A stretch of 64,000 nt of DNA, from contig NZ_RCVR01000024.1 of assembly GCF_016107305.1 (NCBI RefSeq), forward strand, positions 1-64,000. Direction: 5' to 3'. Both the position numbers and the translations under genes were made by a program. This stretch comes from Roseomonas sp. KE2513. Its GTDB lineage: Bacteria > Pseudomonadota > Alphaproteobacteria > Acetobacterales > Acetobacteraceae. Shown one piece after another: positions 15,723 through 24,889 of this stretch (its first letter is position 1; the number at the start of each line of letters is the position of its first letter). Below the pieces are notes generated by a model. That model was not told where the DNA came from. It searched no databases and was given only the letters and a program-made list of their open reading frames with translations.

Positions 15723-17224
15723 TGCCGTGCCCCTTGGTCGAGGAGGAGACTGTCGATTTCCAGCGGATGCCGGCGAGCGCGGGCGTCAAGGGCAAGAAGT
15801 GCGCTGACCAGCGGGGCGCGGCGGGTGCGGAGGGCGGCGTACTCGGCGGCTATTGCGACCTGCGCTTCCTCCGCCTCGGCAGCGAGCGCGGTGGGGTCGA
15901 AGCGCGTCGGGCGGCCGTCCCGGAGAAGTAGCTCGCCCTCCACGAGCACGTGGCGGAGGGAACGGGCGGGCTCGGCGTGGACGAGCTGGCGGACGGCGCT
16001 GTTGAGTGGCACCCAGGCGGGATCCGAGAGGTCGAAGAGCGCAAGGTCGGCGCGGTGGCCGGGCCGCAGCCCGCCGACGACGCCGGTGAGGCCGAGCGCG
16101 CGGGCGCCGCCGAGCGTCGCGGCGCGGAAGGCCTCGGCCGACGCTTCCTCGGGCCTAGTGGATTGGAGGGAAAGGTACAGCGCGGCGAAGCGCATCGCGG
16201 AAAGAAGGCTCTGCGCGTCGCCCGCGCTGCTGTTATCGCAGCCGAGCGCGATGCCGGTGCCGGCGCTCGCGTAGTGTCGCAGCGGGGCCGCGCCGTTCAG
16301 CAGCCGGAGGTTGGCGACGGGGTTATGCGCGAGGTGGCCGCCGGCCTCCGCAAGACGACCGATCTCCTCCGGCGTGATCCAGACGCCATGGGCGATGACC
16401 AGCCGCTCGTTCAACAGGCCGTGACGGGCGAGATGGCTGAGCAGGGAGCCGCCATCCTCGCCATAGGCAGTGCGCGCTAGGACGGCCTGGGCGCGGGTCT
16501 CATAGAGATGGGTGCAGACTGGCAGCCCGCGCTCCCGTGAGAGGTTGGCCGCCCATCGGATTAGCGTGGGTGAGCAGCGCTGGGGCGCGGAGGGGGCGAG
16601 GACGCTGCCAAGCAGGCGGCCGCTCACGGCGTCGAGCAGGGACTCGACAAGGCGCATGCTCGGCGTGGGGTCGCTCGCGCGTGGAAGGGAGGAGAGGATG
16701 TCGGGCGGCAGGACCTCGGCGGCAAAGGGCAGGGTTTCCGCCATGCCGCGATCGGCCAGCTGCCAGCCGAGCAGGGCGCGCAGGCCGATGGCTCGGTGGC
16801 CGTCGATCACCGCCTCCGCCTGGCCGCGGTCGGCGCCCTGGAGCGTCACCATGTCCTGCACCGTGGTGATGCCGTGCATGAGGCATTCTGCCGCGTGGAG
16901 GCGGGTACGGAGATGAACCTCGGCGTCCGGGCGCCGCTGCCAAGCGGAGGGGAAGGAGAGGGCGCCCCAGGCGTCCAGCGGCAACCCCTCGAAGAGGCCG
17001 CGCAGGAGCGTGTCGTGCGAGTGCGAATGCGCGTTGACGAGGCCGGGGGTGAGGAGCAGGCCCTTCGCTTCCAGTCGAGGCGCGCCGGCGCCGCGCGCGG
17101 TGGCTTCTGCACCAAGCGCGGCGATGCGTCCGTCCTCGACCAGGAGGTCGGCGGCGGGCGGGCGATGGAGGTCGTCGCTCTCGGGGTCCAGCAGCCGCGC
17201 GCCGGCGATGAGGAGGCGCGTCAT
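15719..17224 (-). CDS. Amidohydrolase-superfamily deaminase (guanine/triazine deaminase-like)
   Basis: A 501-residue protein. LLTPGLVNAHSHSHDTLLRG near residue 62 is the typical N-terminal metal motif of aryl deaminases, followed by VCTHLYETRAQA, VIAHGVWITPEE and ALGCDNSSAG with the catalytic Asp. The C-terminal part returns to the small beta-sandwich (GLRPGHRADLALFDL). It differs clearly from its downstream neighbour, so the pair is not a recent duplication. It overlaps the [2Fe-2S] subunit gene by 4 bases. Hydrolytic removal of an amino group from an N-heterocycle before or after molybdenum hydroxylation is the likely role. Confidence 0.9.
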   Translation of the reverse strand: MTRLLIAGARLLDPESDDLHRPPAADLLVEDGRIAALGAEATARGAGAPRLEAKGLLLTPGLVNAHSHSHDTLLRGLFEGLPLDAWGALSFPSAWQRRPDAEVHLRTRLHAAECLMHGITTVQDMVTLQGADRGQAEAVIDGHRAIGLRALLGWQLADRGMAETLPFAAEVLPPDILSSLPRASDPTPSMRLVESLLDAVSGRLLGSVLAPSAPQRCSPTLIRWAANLSRERGLPVCTHLYETRAQAVLARTAYGEDGGSLLSHLARHGLLNERLVIAHGVWITPEEIGRLAEAGGHLAHNPVANLRLLNGAAPLRHYASAGTGIALGCDNSSAGDAQSLLSAMRFAALYLSLQSTRPEEASAEAFRAATLGGARALGLTGVVGGLRPGHRADLALFDLSDPAWVPLNSAVRQLVHAEPARSLRHVLVEGELLLRDGRPTRFDPTALAAEAEEAQVAIAAEYAALRTRRAPLVSALLALDARARRHPLEIDSLLLDQGARH

Positions 17225-17709
17225 GCGCGCAGCGCGGCGGCCGCGGCCTCAACGGCATCCACGATGGCGTGGTAGCCGGTGCAGCGGCAGTAGTTGCCCG
17301 ACAGCGCCTCGCGGATCTCGGCGCGGGAGGGGGCGGGGTTCGCGGCCAGCAACTCGGCGGCCTGGAGGAGCATCCCCGGCGTGCAGAAGCCGCATTGCAG
17401 GGCGGCACGGTTGAAGAAGGCGTCCTGCAGGGCGCGGATGCGGCCGGTTTCGGTGGCGCCCTCGATCGTCTCGACGCGGGTGCCGTCGGCCTGCACGGCG
17501 AGCATGAGGCAACCGCGCACCACGCGCCCGTCCACCTGCACATGGCAGGCGCCGCAGACGCCGTGCTCGCAGCCGACATGGCTGCCGGTAAGGCCCTGCC
17601 CGTGGCGGAGCCAGTCCACGAGGCTCTGGCGCAGCGGCACGCGGGCGCGGGTCGGCTCCCCATTCAGGGTGAGCGCGATCTCAGCGGTGGGTTCGTCCGG
17701 GTGGTCCAT
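17221..17709 (-). CDS. Molybdenum hydroxylase [2Fe-2S] small subunit (CoxS/XdhC-type)
   Basis: A 162-residue electron-transfer subunit. Plant-ferredoxin-like cluster ligands lie in [16 protein letters not shown] with a fourth Cys in RGCLMLA; the second cluster ligands are [11 protein letters not shown] and GNYCRCTGY. Length and motif order match the small subunit of xanthine-dehydrogenase-type enzymes. It follows the FAD subunit by 3 bases and overlaps the deaminase gene. No signal peptide, so the complex is cytoplasmic. Confidence 0.95.
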   Translation of the reverse strand: MDHPDEPTAEIALTLNGEPTRARVPLRQSLVDWLRHGQGLTGSHVGCEHGVCGACHVQVDGRVVRGCLMLAVQADGTRVETIEGATETGRIRALQDAFFNRAALQCGFCTPGMLLQAAELLAANPAPSRAEIREALSGNYCRCTGYHAIVDAVEAAAAALRA

Positions 17710-17712
17710 GGT

Positions 17713-18540
17713 TCAGTTCGCGAGGGCCCGGCGCAGCAGCACGCGGGCGAGATGGAGGCGGTGAGCGGCGGTGACCTCTGCACCGGCCATGGCGTCCGGG
17801 GCGGAAAGGGCGTCGCAGGCAGCCTCTGCACCAGATGCGACCAGCACCGCCTCGGCGGCGTGCTGGCGGCGTGGGGCGGGCTCGAGGCCGCAGAGGGCAA
17901 TGCGCGCATCTGCGACGCGGCCCGCTTCCCGGCGAAGGGCGAGGGCGAGGCCGGCCATGGCGTAGTCGCCATGGCGGCGTGAGACCTCGGTGAAGCCATG
18001 GGTCCAGCCGGGAGCGATGGCGGGGATTTCGATGCGGAGGAGAAGTTCGTCGGGCTTGAGGGCCGTGGCGTAGACGCCGCGGAAAAAGCCTTCCGCCGGG
18101 ATGCGGCGCTCGCCGCGCGCGGAGGCGGCGATGAGGGTGGCGCCGAGGGCAACCATGCAGGCCGGCATTTCGGCCGCCGGATCGGCCAGGGAGATGCTGC
18201 CGCCGATCGTGCCGCGGTTGCGGATCGCCGGGTGGGCCACATGGTGCAGCGCCTCGGTCAGCATCGGTGCCGCCTGCCGCACGAGGGGCGAGATCAGCAC
18301 ATCGGCGTGGCGGGTGCGCGCGCCGATCATCAGCAACCCCGCTTCGAGCGAGATGCCATCGAGGCCGGGAATGCGGTTGATGTCGAGCAGCAGGCCCGGC
18401 CGTGCCATGCGGAGGTTGAGCATGGGGATGAGACTCTGTCCTCCCGCGAGCACCGAAGCCTCCGCCCCGTGCTCGGCGAGCGCGGCGAGGGCGGCGTCCA
18501 GCGTTTCGGGGCGGGCGTAGTCGAAGCGGGCGGGCTTCAC
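17713..18540 (-). CDS. Molybdenum hydroxylase FAD-binding medium subunit (CoxM-type)
   Basis: A 275-residue FAD subunit. LAGGQSLIPMLNLRMARP near residue 33 and IRNRGTIGGSISLADPAAEM near residue 105 are the two FAD-binding signatures of the PCMH-type domain. It overlaps the large subunit gene by ATGA (18537-18540) and is followed by the [2Fe-2S] subunit, giving the order L-M-S. It passes electrons from the Fe-S clusters to an acceptor. Confidence 0.94.
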   Translation of the reverse strand: MKPARFDYARPETLDAALAALAEHGAEASVLAGGQSLIPMLNLRMARPGLLLDINRIPGLDGISLEAGLLMIGARTRHADVLISPLVRQAAPMLTEALHHVAHPAIRNRGTIGGSISLADPAAEMPACMVALGATLIAASARGERRIPAEGFFRGVYATALKPDELLLRIEIPAIAPGWTHGFTEVSRRHGDYAMAGLALALRREAGRVADARIALCGLEPAPRRQHAAEAVLVASGAEAACDALSAPDAMAGAEVTAAHRLHLARVLLRRALAN

Positions 18541-20903
18541 GGCAGGGTTCCGAGGGCGCGGAGGATGACGGCGGGCGTGATGGGCATCTCCGTCACCGCC
18601 GCCCCGCGCGCGGCCAGAGCGTCGTTCACGGCGCAGAGCACGGCGGCGGGCGCGCCGCAGGTGCCGGCCTCGCCCGCGCCCTTGGCGCCGAGGGCGGAGC
18701 CGGAATAGGGCGTCTCGACATGGCCGACGGTGATGTCGGGCGCGTTGTCGGCCATGGGCAGGAGGTAGTCGGCGAGCGTGCCGGTCAGGAGCTGGCCATT
18801 CTCAGGATCGTAGCGGCAGGCCTCCAGCAGCGCCTCGCCGATGCCCTGTACGACGCCGCCGCGCACCTGCTCGTCCACGAGCAGCGGGTTGAGGCGCCGA
18901 CCGCAATCGCCGACCACCCAGTGGCGCAGCGGGGTCACGAGGCCGGTGTCGGGATCGACCTCCACGAGGCTCGCCTGCAGGCCGTTGGTGGTGAGGAAGA
19001 CGTCCTCCTCGCGCCGGAACTGGTGGGTGGCGGTGAATTGCGGCTGGAGGCCGCCCGGCAGCTCGTGGCCGCGGAAAAAGACGGTGGCGGCGAGGTCGGA
19101 AAGCGTCATGCGCGTAGCGCCCGTCTTGTCCACGACCTGACCATCGCGGAGGTCCAGCGCCTCGGGCGTCGTTTGAAGCAGGGAGGCGGCGGCACCCAGG
19201 ATCTCGGCGCGCAGCTTGCGGCCGGCGCCCCAGGCGGCCTCGCCGCCGATGCCGGCGCCGCGCGAGGCCCAGGCGCCGCCGCCGTGCGGGGCATTGCCGG
19301 TGTCGCCGGTGTGGAGAGTGACGCGGGACGGGGAGACGCCCACAGCATCGGCCACCACCTGCACGATGCCTTGCTGGATGCCTTGGCCGATCTCGGCCAC
19401 CGAGGCGCGGGCGATCACGTCGCCGCCGGGCTCGAGCTGCACCACCACCGTGTCCACCGCGGAGACGGGGATGCCGGCCGGGCCGTAGGCGCCGGGGCCC
19501 GAGGCCGTGTACTCGACCACTGCGGCGAAGCCGAGGCCGACCAGCCGGCCCTCTCCGCGCATCGCCGCGATTTCAGCGCGCAGGCTGGGCAGGTCGAGCA
19601 GGCGCTCGAACTCCGCAAGCGTGGCGGTGTGGGACAGCTCGGCCATGCGGCCGCCGGCCGGGTTGGTCCAGGGCAGCTCCGCCTCCCGAAGCAGGTTGCG
19701 GCGGCGGAACTCGAGCGGGTCCTCCCGGCGCGCGGCGGCGGCGAGATCCACCAGGCGCTCGGTGGTCGCGCAGCCGATCGGGTGGCCGACCGAGCGGTAC
19801 TGGCCGGTGGGGACCTTGTTCTGCAACACCGAGCGGAGGCGCGCGCGATAGGCTTCGAAGCGATAGGGGGCACCCACCGTCCGCAAGGCGCTGATCGCCT
19901 CGACCGTGGAGGAGCGGGGATAGATGGAATAGGCGCCGAGGCCCTGGATGTCGTCCACGTCGAAGGCGAGAATGCGGCCCTCGGCGTCCACGGCCATTCG
20001 GGCGCGCATGACGTGCTCGCGCGCGTGGATGTCGGCCATCAGTGCCTCGATGCGATCCGAGACCCAGCGCACGGGGCGGCGCAGCAGGCGGGAGGCGGCG
20101 CAGATCGCGACCTCGTCGGGATAGACGTGCATCTTGATGCCGAAGCCGCCGCCGATATCACCGGCTATGACGCGCACGCGGCCCATGGGCAGGTCCAGCA
20201 GCTCCGCGAGATGCACCTGCATCTGGTGGGGAATCTGGTGGGAGAGGCGGACCTCCAGCGCCTCGGCGGCGGGGTCGTAGTTGGCCAGGACGCCGCGGGA
20301 TTCGAGAGGCACGCCGGTGTGGCGGGTGAAGACCAGCCGGTCCTCCACCACCAGGGCGGCGCGCGCGAAGGCGGCCTCCACGTCGCCGTCGCCGAACTCG
20401 GTGCGCCAGGCAAGATTGGAGGGGAGACCCTGATGCACGGCGGGCGCATCGGGCTTCAGCGCGGCCACGGGATCGGTGGCGGCGGGCAACTCGTCCCAGT
20501 CGGTGCCGACCAGCTCCAGCGCGTCCTCCGCGATCGCGCGGGAGGCGGCGAGGACGAGGGCGACGGGCTCACCCTGGTAGACTGTGTGCTCCCGGGCTAG
20601 CGGACCCTGCTCGGGCGAGACGAGGCCGGGGAAGGCGAGCGACTGGGTGCGCCAGGAGCGGCAGGCGGGGGCGAGGTCCTCCGCGATGAGGACGGCGCGC
20701 ACGCCGGGCAGGGCGCGGGCCGCCTCGCGGTCGGTGATGCGGAAGGCGGCGTGCGGAAAGGGGCTGCGGAGGAAGGCGGCGTGCAGCTCGCCCTTCGCCG
20801 CGTGATCATCCAGGTAGCGGCCGCGGCCCTCGACGAGGCGGCGCGTGGCCGCGCGGGGCAGGGGGCGGCCGATCCAGCCGCCGGGGGGGAGAAGTTCGTT
20901 CAT
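18537..20903 (-). CDS. Molybdenum hydroxylase molybdopterin-binding large subunit (CoxL/XDH-type)
   Basis: A 788-residue catalytic subunit. GDIGGGFGIKMHVYPDE near residue 245, PTGQYRSVGHPIGCA in the active-site loop near residue 366, and GAKGAGEAGTCGAP near residue 735, whose Glu is the conserved catalytic base, are all present. The loop lacks the Cys-Ser-Phe-Arg of genuine CO dehydrogenase, so this is not a CODH but a heterocycle or aldehyde hydroxylase. It is operonic with TRAP permease (ATGA overlap at 20900-20903) and two amidohydrolases. It inserts a water-derived hydroxyl into an unidentified, probably nitrogenous, ring. Confidence 0.93.
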   Translation of the reverse strand: MNELLPPGGWIGRPLPRAATRRLVEGRGRYLDDHAAKGELHAAFLRSPFPHAAFRITDREAARALPGVRAVLIAEDLAPACRSWRTQSLAFPGLVSPEQGPLAREHTVYQGEPVALVLAASRAIAEDALELVGTDWDELPAATDPVAALKPDAPAVHQGLPSNLAWRTEFGDGDVEAAFARAALVVEDRLVFTRHTGVPLESRGVLANYDPAAEALEVRLSHQIPHQMQVHLAELLDLPMGRVRVIAGDIGGGFGIKMHVYPDEVAICAASRLLRRPVRWVSDRIEALMADIHAREHVMRARMAVDAEGRILAFDVDDIQGLGAYSIYPRSSTVEAISALRTVGAPYRFEAYRARLRSVLQNKVPTGQYRSVGHPIGCATTERLVDLAAAARREDPLEFRRRNLLREAELPWTNPAGGRMAELSHTATLAEFERLLDLPSLRAEIAAMRGEGRLVGLGFAAVVEYTASGPGAYGPAGIPVSAVDTVVVQLEPGGDVIARASVAEIGQGIQQGIVQVVADAVGVSPSRVTLHTGDTGNAPHGGGAWASRGAGIGGEAAWGAGRKLRAEILGAAASLLQTTPEALDLRDGQVVDKTGATRMTLSDLAATVFFRGHELPGGLQPQFTATHQFRREEDVFLTTNGLQASLVEVDPDTGLVTPLRHWVVGDCGRRLNPLLVDEQVRGGVVQGIGEALLEACRYDPENGQLLTGTLADYLLPMADNAPDITVGHVETPYSGSALGAKGAGEAGTCGAPAAVLCAVNDALAARGAAVTEMPITPAVILRALGTLP

Positions 20904-22186
20904 GTGAGCGAATGCAGGCCCAGGGCGGCGGGGATAGCGAAGACGAGGATCGGCACGAAGGCGATCACCAGCGCCACCACCAGCATGGTGAGAAGATACG
21001 GCAGGAGATGCCGGCTGAGGTCGGGCAGCGTCGCACCGCTGATGCCGAGGATGATATAGAGGCCCACGCCCAGTGGCGGCGTGAAGAGGGCGATGCCCAT
21101 CACCGTCGTCATCACCGTGCCGTAGTGCAGCAGGTCGATGCCCAGTTCCCGCGCGATGGGGACGAAAACGGGGATGAGCATGAGCATGCCCGGAATCCCG
21201 TCCAACAGCGCGAAGAGGACGAGGAAGACAAGGATGCTGAGGATCATGAAGACGGTGCGCCCGCCGCCGACCGAGGCGATGAGGCCGGCCAGCGCCTGCG
21301 GCACGCCCTCCACCGCCATCAGCCAGGCGAGGATATTGGCACCGGCGATCATCAGCATGACGGCACCCGTCGCCACGCCGCTGCGCACGAGGGCGCGAGC
21401 GAGGAAGGCGGGGGTAATCTCACGGTACAGGAAGCCACCGGCGATGGCCGCGTAGGCGACGGCGACCACTGCGGCCTCGGTGGGGGTGAAGAGGCCGCCG
21501 AGGATGCCGCCGAAGATGATCACGGGCAGCAGCAGCGCCCAGGCGGCGCCGCGCACCGCGCGCAGGCGCTCGCGCCAGGGAAGGCGCGGCTCCGGCACGA
21601 TGCCGCTGCGCCGCTCCTCGATGCGGAGCTGGACCATGAGGGCACCGGCCATGACGAAGGCCGGCAGGAAGCCCGCGGCAAAGAGTGCGGCGATGGAGGT
21701 GTTGGTGACACTGCCGTAGACGACCATGGTGAGGCACGGCGGCACGAGGATGCCCATGCCGGCGGCGGCCGCAACGATGGCGCCGGCACGGGCGGGGGTG
21801 TAGCCGCGCTTCTTCATCGAGGGGATCATCACGGCCCCAACCGCGGCTGCATCGGCGTTGGTGGAGCCGGAGATACCGGAGAAGAGCATCATCGCGACCA
21901 CCACGACGTTGCCCAGCCCGCCGCGAAGGTGGCCAACGAGGCCTGTCGCGACGGCGATGAGGCGGCGGGAGATGCCGCCCGTCTCCATCAACTCACCCGC
22001 CAGGATGAAGAAGGGGATGGCGAGGTAGGTAAAGCTGTCGATAGCGCCGAAGGTGCGGCTGGCGACGATGCTCATCGGCACGCCCTCCAGCAGCCAGAGG
22101 CCGATGGCGGCGGCGGCGCCCAGGGCGAAGGCGATAGGCGTGCCGATGGCAACGAAGACGAGGAAGGCTGAGAGGATCGCGGTCAC
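20900..22186 (-). CDS. TRAP transporter large permease (DctM family)
   Basis: A 428-residue multi-pass inner-membrane protein. The GTG at 22186 overlaps the small-permease stop (GTGA), and translation then starts directly in a hydrophobic segment (ILSAFLVFVAIGTPIAFALG). The family signatures LAIPFFILAGELMETGG, SGISGSTNADAAAVG, GILVPPCLTMVVYG and LGVGLYIILGISG are visible. The longer open frame to 22516 is rejected because it runs through the DctQ gene. It forms the sodium-coupled TRAP transporter with the next two genes and feeds the Mo-hydroxylase operon. Confidence 0.93.
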   Translation of the reverse strand: MTAILSAFLVFVAIGTPIAFALGAAAAIGLWLLEGVPMSIVASRTFGAIDSFTYLAIPFFILAGELMETGGISRRLIAVATGLVGHLRGGLGNVVVVAMMLFSGISGSTNADAAAVGAVMIPSMKKRGYTPARAGAIVAAAAGMGILVPPCLTMVVYGSVTNTSIAALFAAGFLPAFVMAGALMVQLRIEERRSGIVPEPRLPWRERLRAVRGAAWALLLPVIIFGGILGGLFTPTEAAVVAVAYAAIAGGFLYREITPAFLARALVRSGVATGAVMLMIAGANILAWLMAVEGVPQALAGLIASVGGGRTVFMILSILVFLVLFALLDGIPGMLMLIPVFVPIARELGIDLLHYGTVMTTVMGIALFTPPLGVGLYIILGISGATLPDLSRHLLPYLLTMLVVALVIAFVPILVFAIPAALGLHSLT

Positions 22187-22695
22187 CCGACGCCCTCCGG
22201 CAGCGGAGTGTCGGCGACCGGTCGCTCGCGCAGCAGGCCGGCCAGGAGGTGGAAGAGCATGAGGGCGGCGCCAACGGGGATGGCGGCGTAGGGCAGGGCC
22301 ATGCCGATGGGGAGGGTGGCAGAGTCCTGCAGCGCGGCCTGGGCGGTCTCGTCCAGCCCGGTGCGGAGGAGGATGAGGAGGAAGCCCGCGCCGATGACCA
22401 CCGCCACGCCGCGCGCAACGGTGCGTAGAACGGGGCTCAGGCGCTCCAGCAGTGCGTCGAGGGCGTAGTGCGCGCCCTCGCGCGTGGCGAGCGCCGCGCC
22501 GACGAGGCTGACCCAAACGAAAAGATAGCGCGCCGCCTCCTCCGACCAGATCAACGGCTCGTTGAAGGCGTAGCGCGCGACGACCTGGGCGAGGGTAACG
22601 CCCGTCATCGCCGCGACGAGCAGGCCGAGGACGAGGGCTTCCAGCGTTGCCAGCCAGCCGTCCAGCCGGCCGACAAACTGTTTCAGGATGAGCAT
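22183..22695 (-). CDS. TRAP transporter small permease (DctQ family)
   Basis: A 170-residue protein with four predicted membrane segments: ALVLGLLVAAMTGVTLAQVV, YLFVWVSLVGAALA, VAVVIGAGFLLILL and IPVGAALMLFHLLAGLL. The motif RYAFNEPLIWSEEAARY is typical of DctQ. The ATG at 22695 lies 4 bases after the DctP stop; the longer frame would overlap DctP. It bridges receptor and large permease. Confidence 0.9.
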   Translation of the reverse strand: MLILKQFVGRLDGWLATLEALVLGLLVAAMTGVTLAQVVARYAFNEPLIWSEEAARYLFVWVSLVGAALATREGAHYALDALLERLSPVLRTVARGVAVVIGAGFLLILLRTGLDETAQAALQDSATLPIGMALPYAAIPVGAALMLFHLLAGLLRERPVADTPLPEGVG

Positions 22696-22699
22696 CTGG

Positions 22700-23686
22700 T
22701 CAGCCGACGGTCGCGACGATGCGGTCCACGAGCTGCTTGCCGAGCCGCTCCTCGAATTGACCGTAGGTCTTGCGCCCGGCCTCGCGGAAGGGGGCAAGGT
22801 CAGGCTGGGTGATGTTCACACCGGCGGCGCGGATCGCCTCCATCGCGCCCGAATCCTTCGCGCGGCGATCCTCGGCCACGGCGCGGCGCCCCTCGAGCGA
22901 GGCCTTGCGCATCACGGCCTTCATGTCCTCGGGAAGGCGGGTCCAGTTGCGCTCGCTCATGACGAAGGTGTTCACGAGCATCATGTGATTCGTGATGGCG
23001 AGGTTGCGGGCGACCTCCAGGTGGCGGGAGGTGAGGAAGGTGACGTTGTCGTTCTCCGCGCCGTCGAGAACGCCCTGCTGGAGGGCGGTGTAGACCTCGC
23101 CGAAAGCCATCGGTGTCGGCGCGGCGCCGAGGCTGCGGAAGAGGGCAATGAAGGAGGGGTTGGGAATCACGCGGATCTTCATCCCGCGCAGGTCCGCGAC
23201 GGCGGCGACGGGCTTGCTGCGCGTATAGATGTTGCGGAACGTCACCTCCCAGAAGTTAACGACGCGCAGGTTTGAGGCGGCCGCGCGGCGCACCAGCTCC
23301 TCCTCGACCACGGGGCCGTCGAGCAGGCGAAAGGCGGCGGCCTCGTCCGCGACTAGGTAGGGAAGGTCGAGCACGCCGAACTGCGGCACGAAGGTGACCA
23401 TGCTGGCCGAGGCATCAATGATGCCGTCGAGCACGCCAGCCTGGACGTTCTGCCACATCTCCCGCTGCGCGCCGAGCTGGCTGGAGGGAAAGAGGCTGAT
23501 CTTCAGCCGCCCACCGCTCTCGGCCTCTGCCATTTCGGCCATGCGGCGCGCACCGACAAGGATGGGGTGCTGCGGGTCAAGCGCACTGCCGATGCGGAGC
23601 GTGCGGACATCCTGCGCACCGGCTGGGCGCAGGAAGGGGGCGGCGAGCGCCGTGACGAGCAGGGAGGTGGCGGTGCGGCGCTTCAT
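22700..23686 (-). CDS. TRAP transporter periplasmic receptor (DctP family)
   Basis: A 328-residue receptor with signal peptide MKRRTATSLLVTALAAPF...AGAQ. RIGSALDPQHPILVGARRMAE, LFPSSQLGAQREM, DLPYLVADEAAAF, GMKIRVIPNPSF (with the ligand-carboxylate Arg) and EVYTALQQGVLDGAENDN are hallmark DctP segments. The conserved Arg implies an acidic or zwitterionic ligand. It is the first gene of the eight-gene TRAP/Mo-hydroxylase/amidohydrolase operon; its promoter should lie in 23687-23857, where no clear operator was seen. Confidence 0.93.
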   Translation of the reverse strand: MKRRTATSLLVTALAAPFLRPAGAQDVRTLRIGSALDPQHPILVGARRMAEMAEAESGGRLKISLFPSSQLGAQREMWQNVQAGVLDGIIDASASMVTFVPQFGVLDLPYLVADEAAAFRLLDGPVVEEELVRRAAASNLRVVNFWEVTFRNIYTRSKPVAAVADLRGMKIRVIPNPSFIALFRSLGAAPTPMAFGEVYTALQQGVLDGAENDNVTFLTSRHLEVARNLAITNHMMLVNTFVMSERNWTRLPEDMKAVMRKASLEGRRAVAEDRRAKDSGAMEAIRAAGVNITQPDLAPFREAGRKTYGQFEERLGKQLVDRIVATVG

Positions 23687-23857
23687 CGGTTCATTCCTCG
23701 TTCCGTGCGGCGCCTGGAGCCTGCAGGAATCGTGCCTCCACGCGCGAGCCGGAGTTGCTCTTGCGCAGGGAACAAGGGATGCCCTGGTCGATGATCTTCG
23801 CCAAGGGGGATAGGGCGTCGCGCGCTGGCTGTTCCCCGCGCGCGACGAAGCCGGAAC

Positions 23858-24838
23858 TCAGATGACGCTTGACCACTCCGCGGGCGCGAGGCGGTAGCCG
23901 TTCCCCTCCTTCAGCACCGTGCCATTGGCCGGGAAGGACCAATGATAGGCGGTGCAGCGGATGCGGTCCGCCGAGACGCGGTCGAAGAGGCGGCGGCGCG
24001 TGGCCTCGGCCAGGTTCGGGTCCATGTCGAAGATCACGTGCCAGCCGGGATTTGTCAGGTTGAACTCGGGGCGCGTGGTGAGGTCGCCGAGGATCATCGC
24101 CTGCGCGTTGCCCTCGGAGAGGTGGTATGAGGTGTGACCAGGCGTATGGCCGGACGTGTCCATCGCTCGCAGCCCGGGCAGGATCTCGGCGCCGTCCGCG
24201 ATGCGCTCCACCTTGCCCTCATAAGGGGCGAAGCGGCGGCGGACGTTGGCGAAGGCTGGGCGCATGGCCTCGGGGGCGCGGCTCGCCTGGCCTTCGTCCA
24301 TCCAGAAGGCCCATTCTTTCTCCGGCACGATGATGCGGGCGCGCGGGAAGGCGGCGTTGCCGGCGCCGTCGAGCAGGCCGCCGATATGGTCGCCGTGGAA
24401 ATGAGTGAAGACGACCATGTCGATCGTGGCCGTGTCGATCCCCGCCGCCGCGAGGTTGGCGCCGAGCTGGCCGACACGGCTGTCCGCCGCCGTCTGCGGC
24501 CCGTTGCCGCTGTCGAACATGACGGTGCCGCGCGGGGTGCGAAGCACGGTGATGGTGAAAGGGTTCACCAGCCGCGAGGGGTCGAGGCCCTGCGCGCGCA
24601 TGGAGGCCGCGACTTCCTCCGATGAGGCGTTGCGGACGAAGCCCTGCGTGGGGTCGGGCCGCACGGCTTGGCCGTCATGCACCATGGTGACCAGCGATTG
24701 GCCCACCCGGAAGCGGTAGAAGCCGGGCGCCTGCGTGGGCGCGAGGCCAGCGGGCGCCGGTGCCGGTGACTGGGCCCAGGCGGTAGAGAGCAGGGCGGGC
24801 GCGGCGAGCCCGGTTGCGAGCAGCTTGCGTCGATCCAT
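23858..24838 (-). CDS. Exported metallo-beta-lactamase-fold hydrolase
   Basis: A 326-residue protein with a probable Tat/Sec leader (MDRRKLLATGLAAPALLSTAWAQ). THFHGDHIGG near residue 146 provides the HxHxDH zinc site, DTSGHTPGHTSYHL the next His, and ILGDLTT the bridging Asp. A C-terminal His lies in TAYHWSFP. It resembles lactonase-like or sulfatase-type MBL proteins exported to the periplasm. Gaps on both sides suggest a single-gene unit. Substrate unknown. Confidence 0.88.
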   Translation of the reverse strand: MDRRKLLATGLAAPALLSTAWAQSPAPAPAGLAPTQAPGFYRFRVGQSLVTMVHDGQAVRPDPTQGFVRNASSEEVAASMRAQGLDPSRLVNPFTITVLRTPRGTVMFDSGNGPQTAADSRVGQLGANLAAAGIDTATIDMVVFTHFHGDHIGGLLDGAGNAAFPRARIIVPEKEWAFWMDEGQASRAPEAMRPAFANVRRRFAPYEGKVERIADGAEILPGLRAMDTSGHTPGHTSYHLSEGNAQAMILGDLTTRPEFNLTNPGWHVIFDMDPNLAEATRRRLFDRVSADRIRCTAYHWSFPANGTVLKEGNGYRLAPAEWSSVI

Positions 24839-24889
24839 CGGTCCGTTCCCCTTGGGTGTGGGGAACAGTTTTGGATGCGCGCGCTGCGG

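Noticed and set aside
18720-20600. 626-codon plus-strand frame opposite the Mo-hydroxylase large subunit
   Set aside because: Shadow of the coding strand: His/Gly/Ala/Arg-rich with no recognisable domain.
18537-20903. Carbon monoxide dehydrogenase (coxL)
   Set aside because: The active-site loop lacks the Cys-containing motif of form I CODH, and the operon carries amidohydrolases and a TRAP transporter instead of cox accessory genes.
20912-22171. 419-codon plus-strand frame opposite the TRAP large permease
   Set aside because: Very His/Asp/Gly/Glu-rich translation typical of the complement of a membrane-protein gene.
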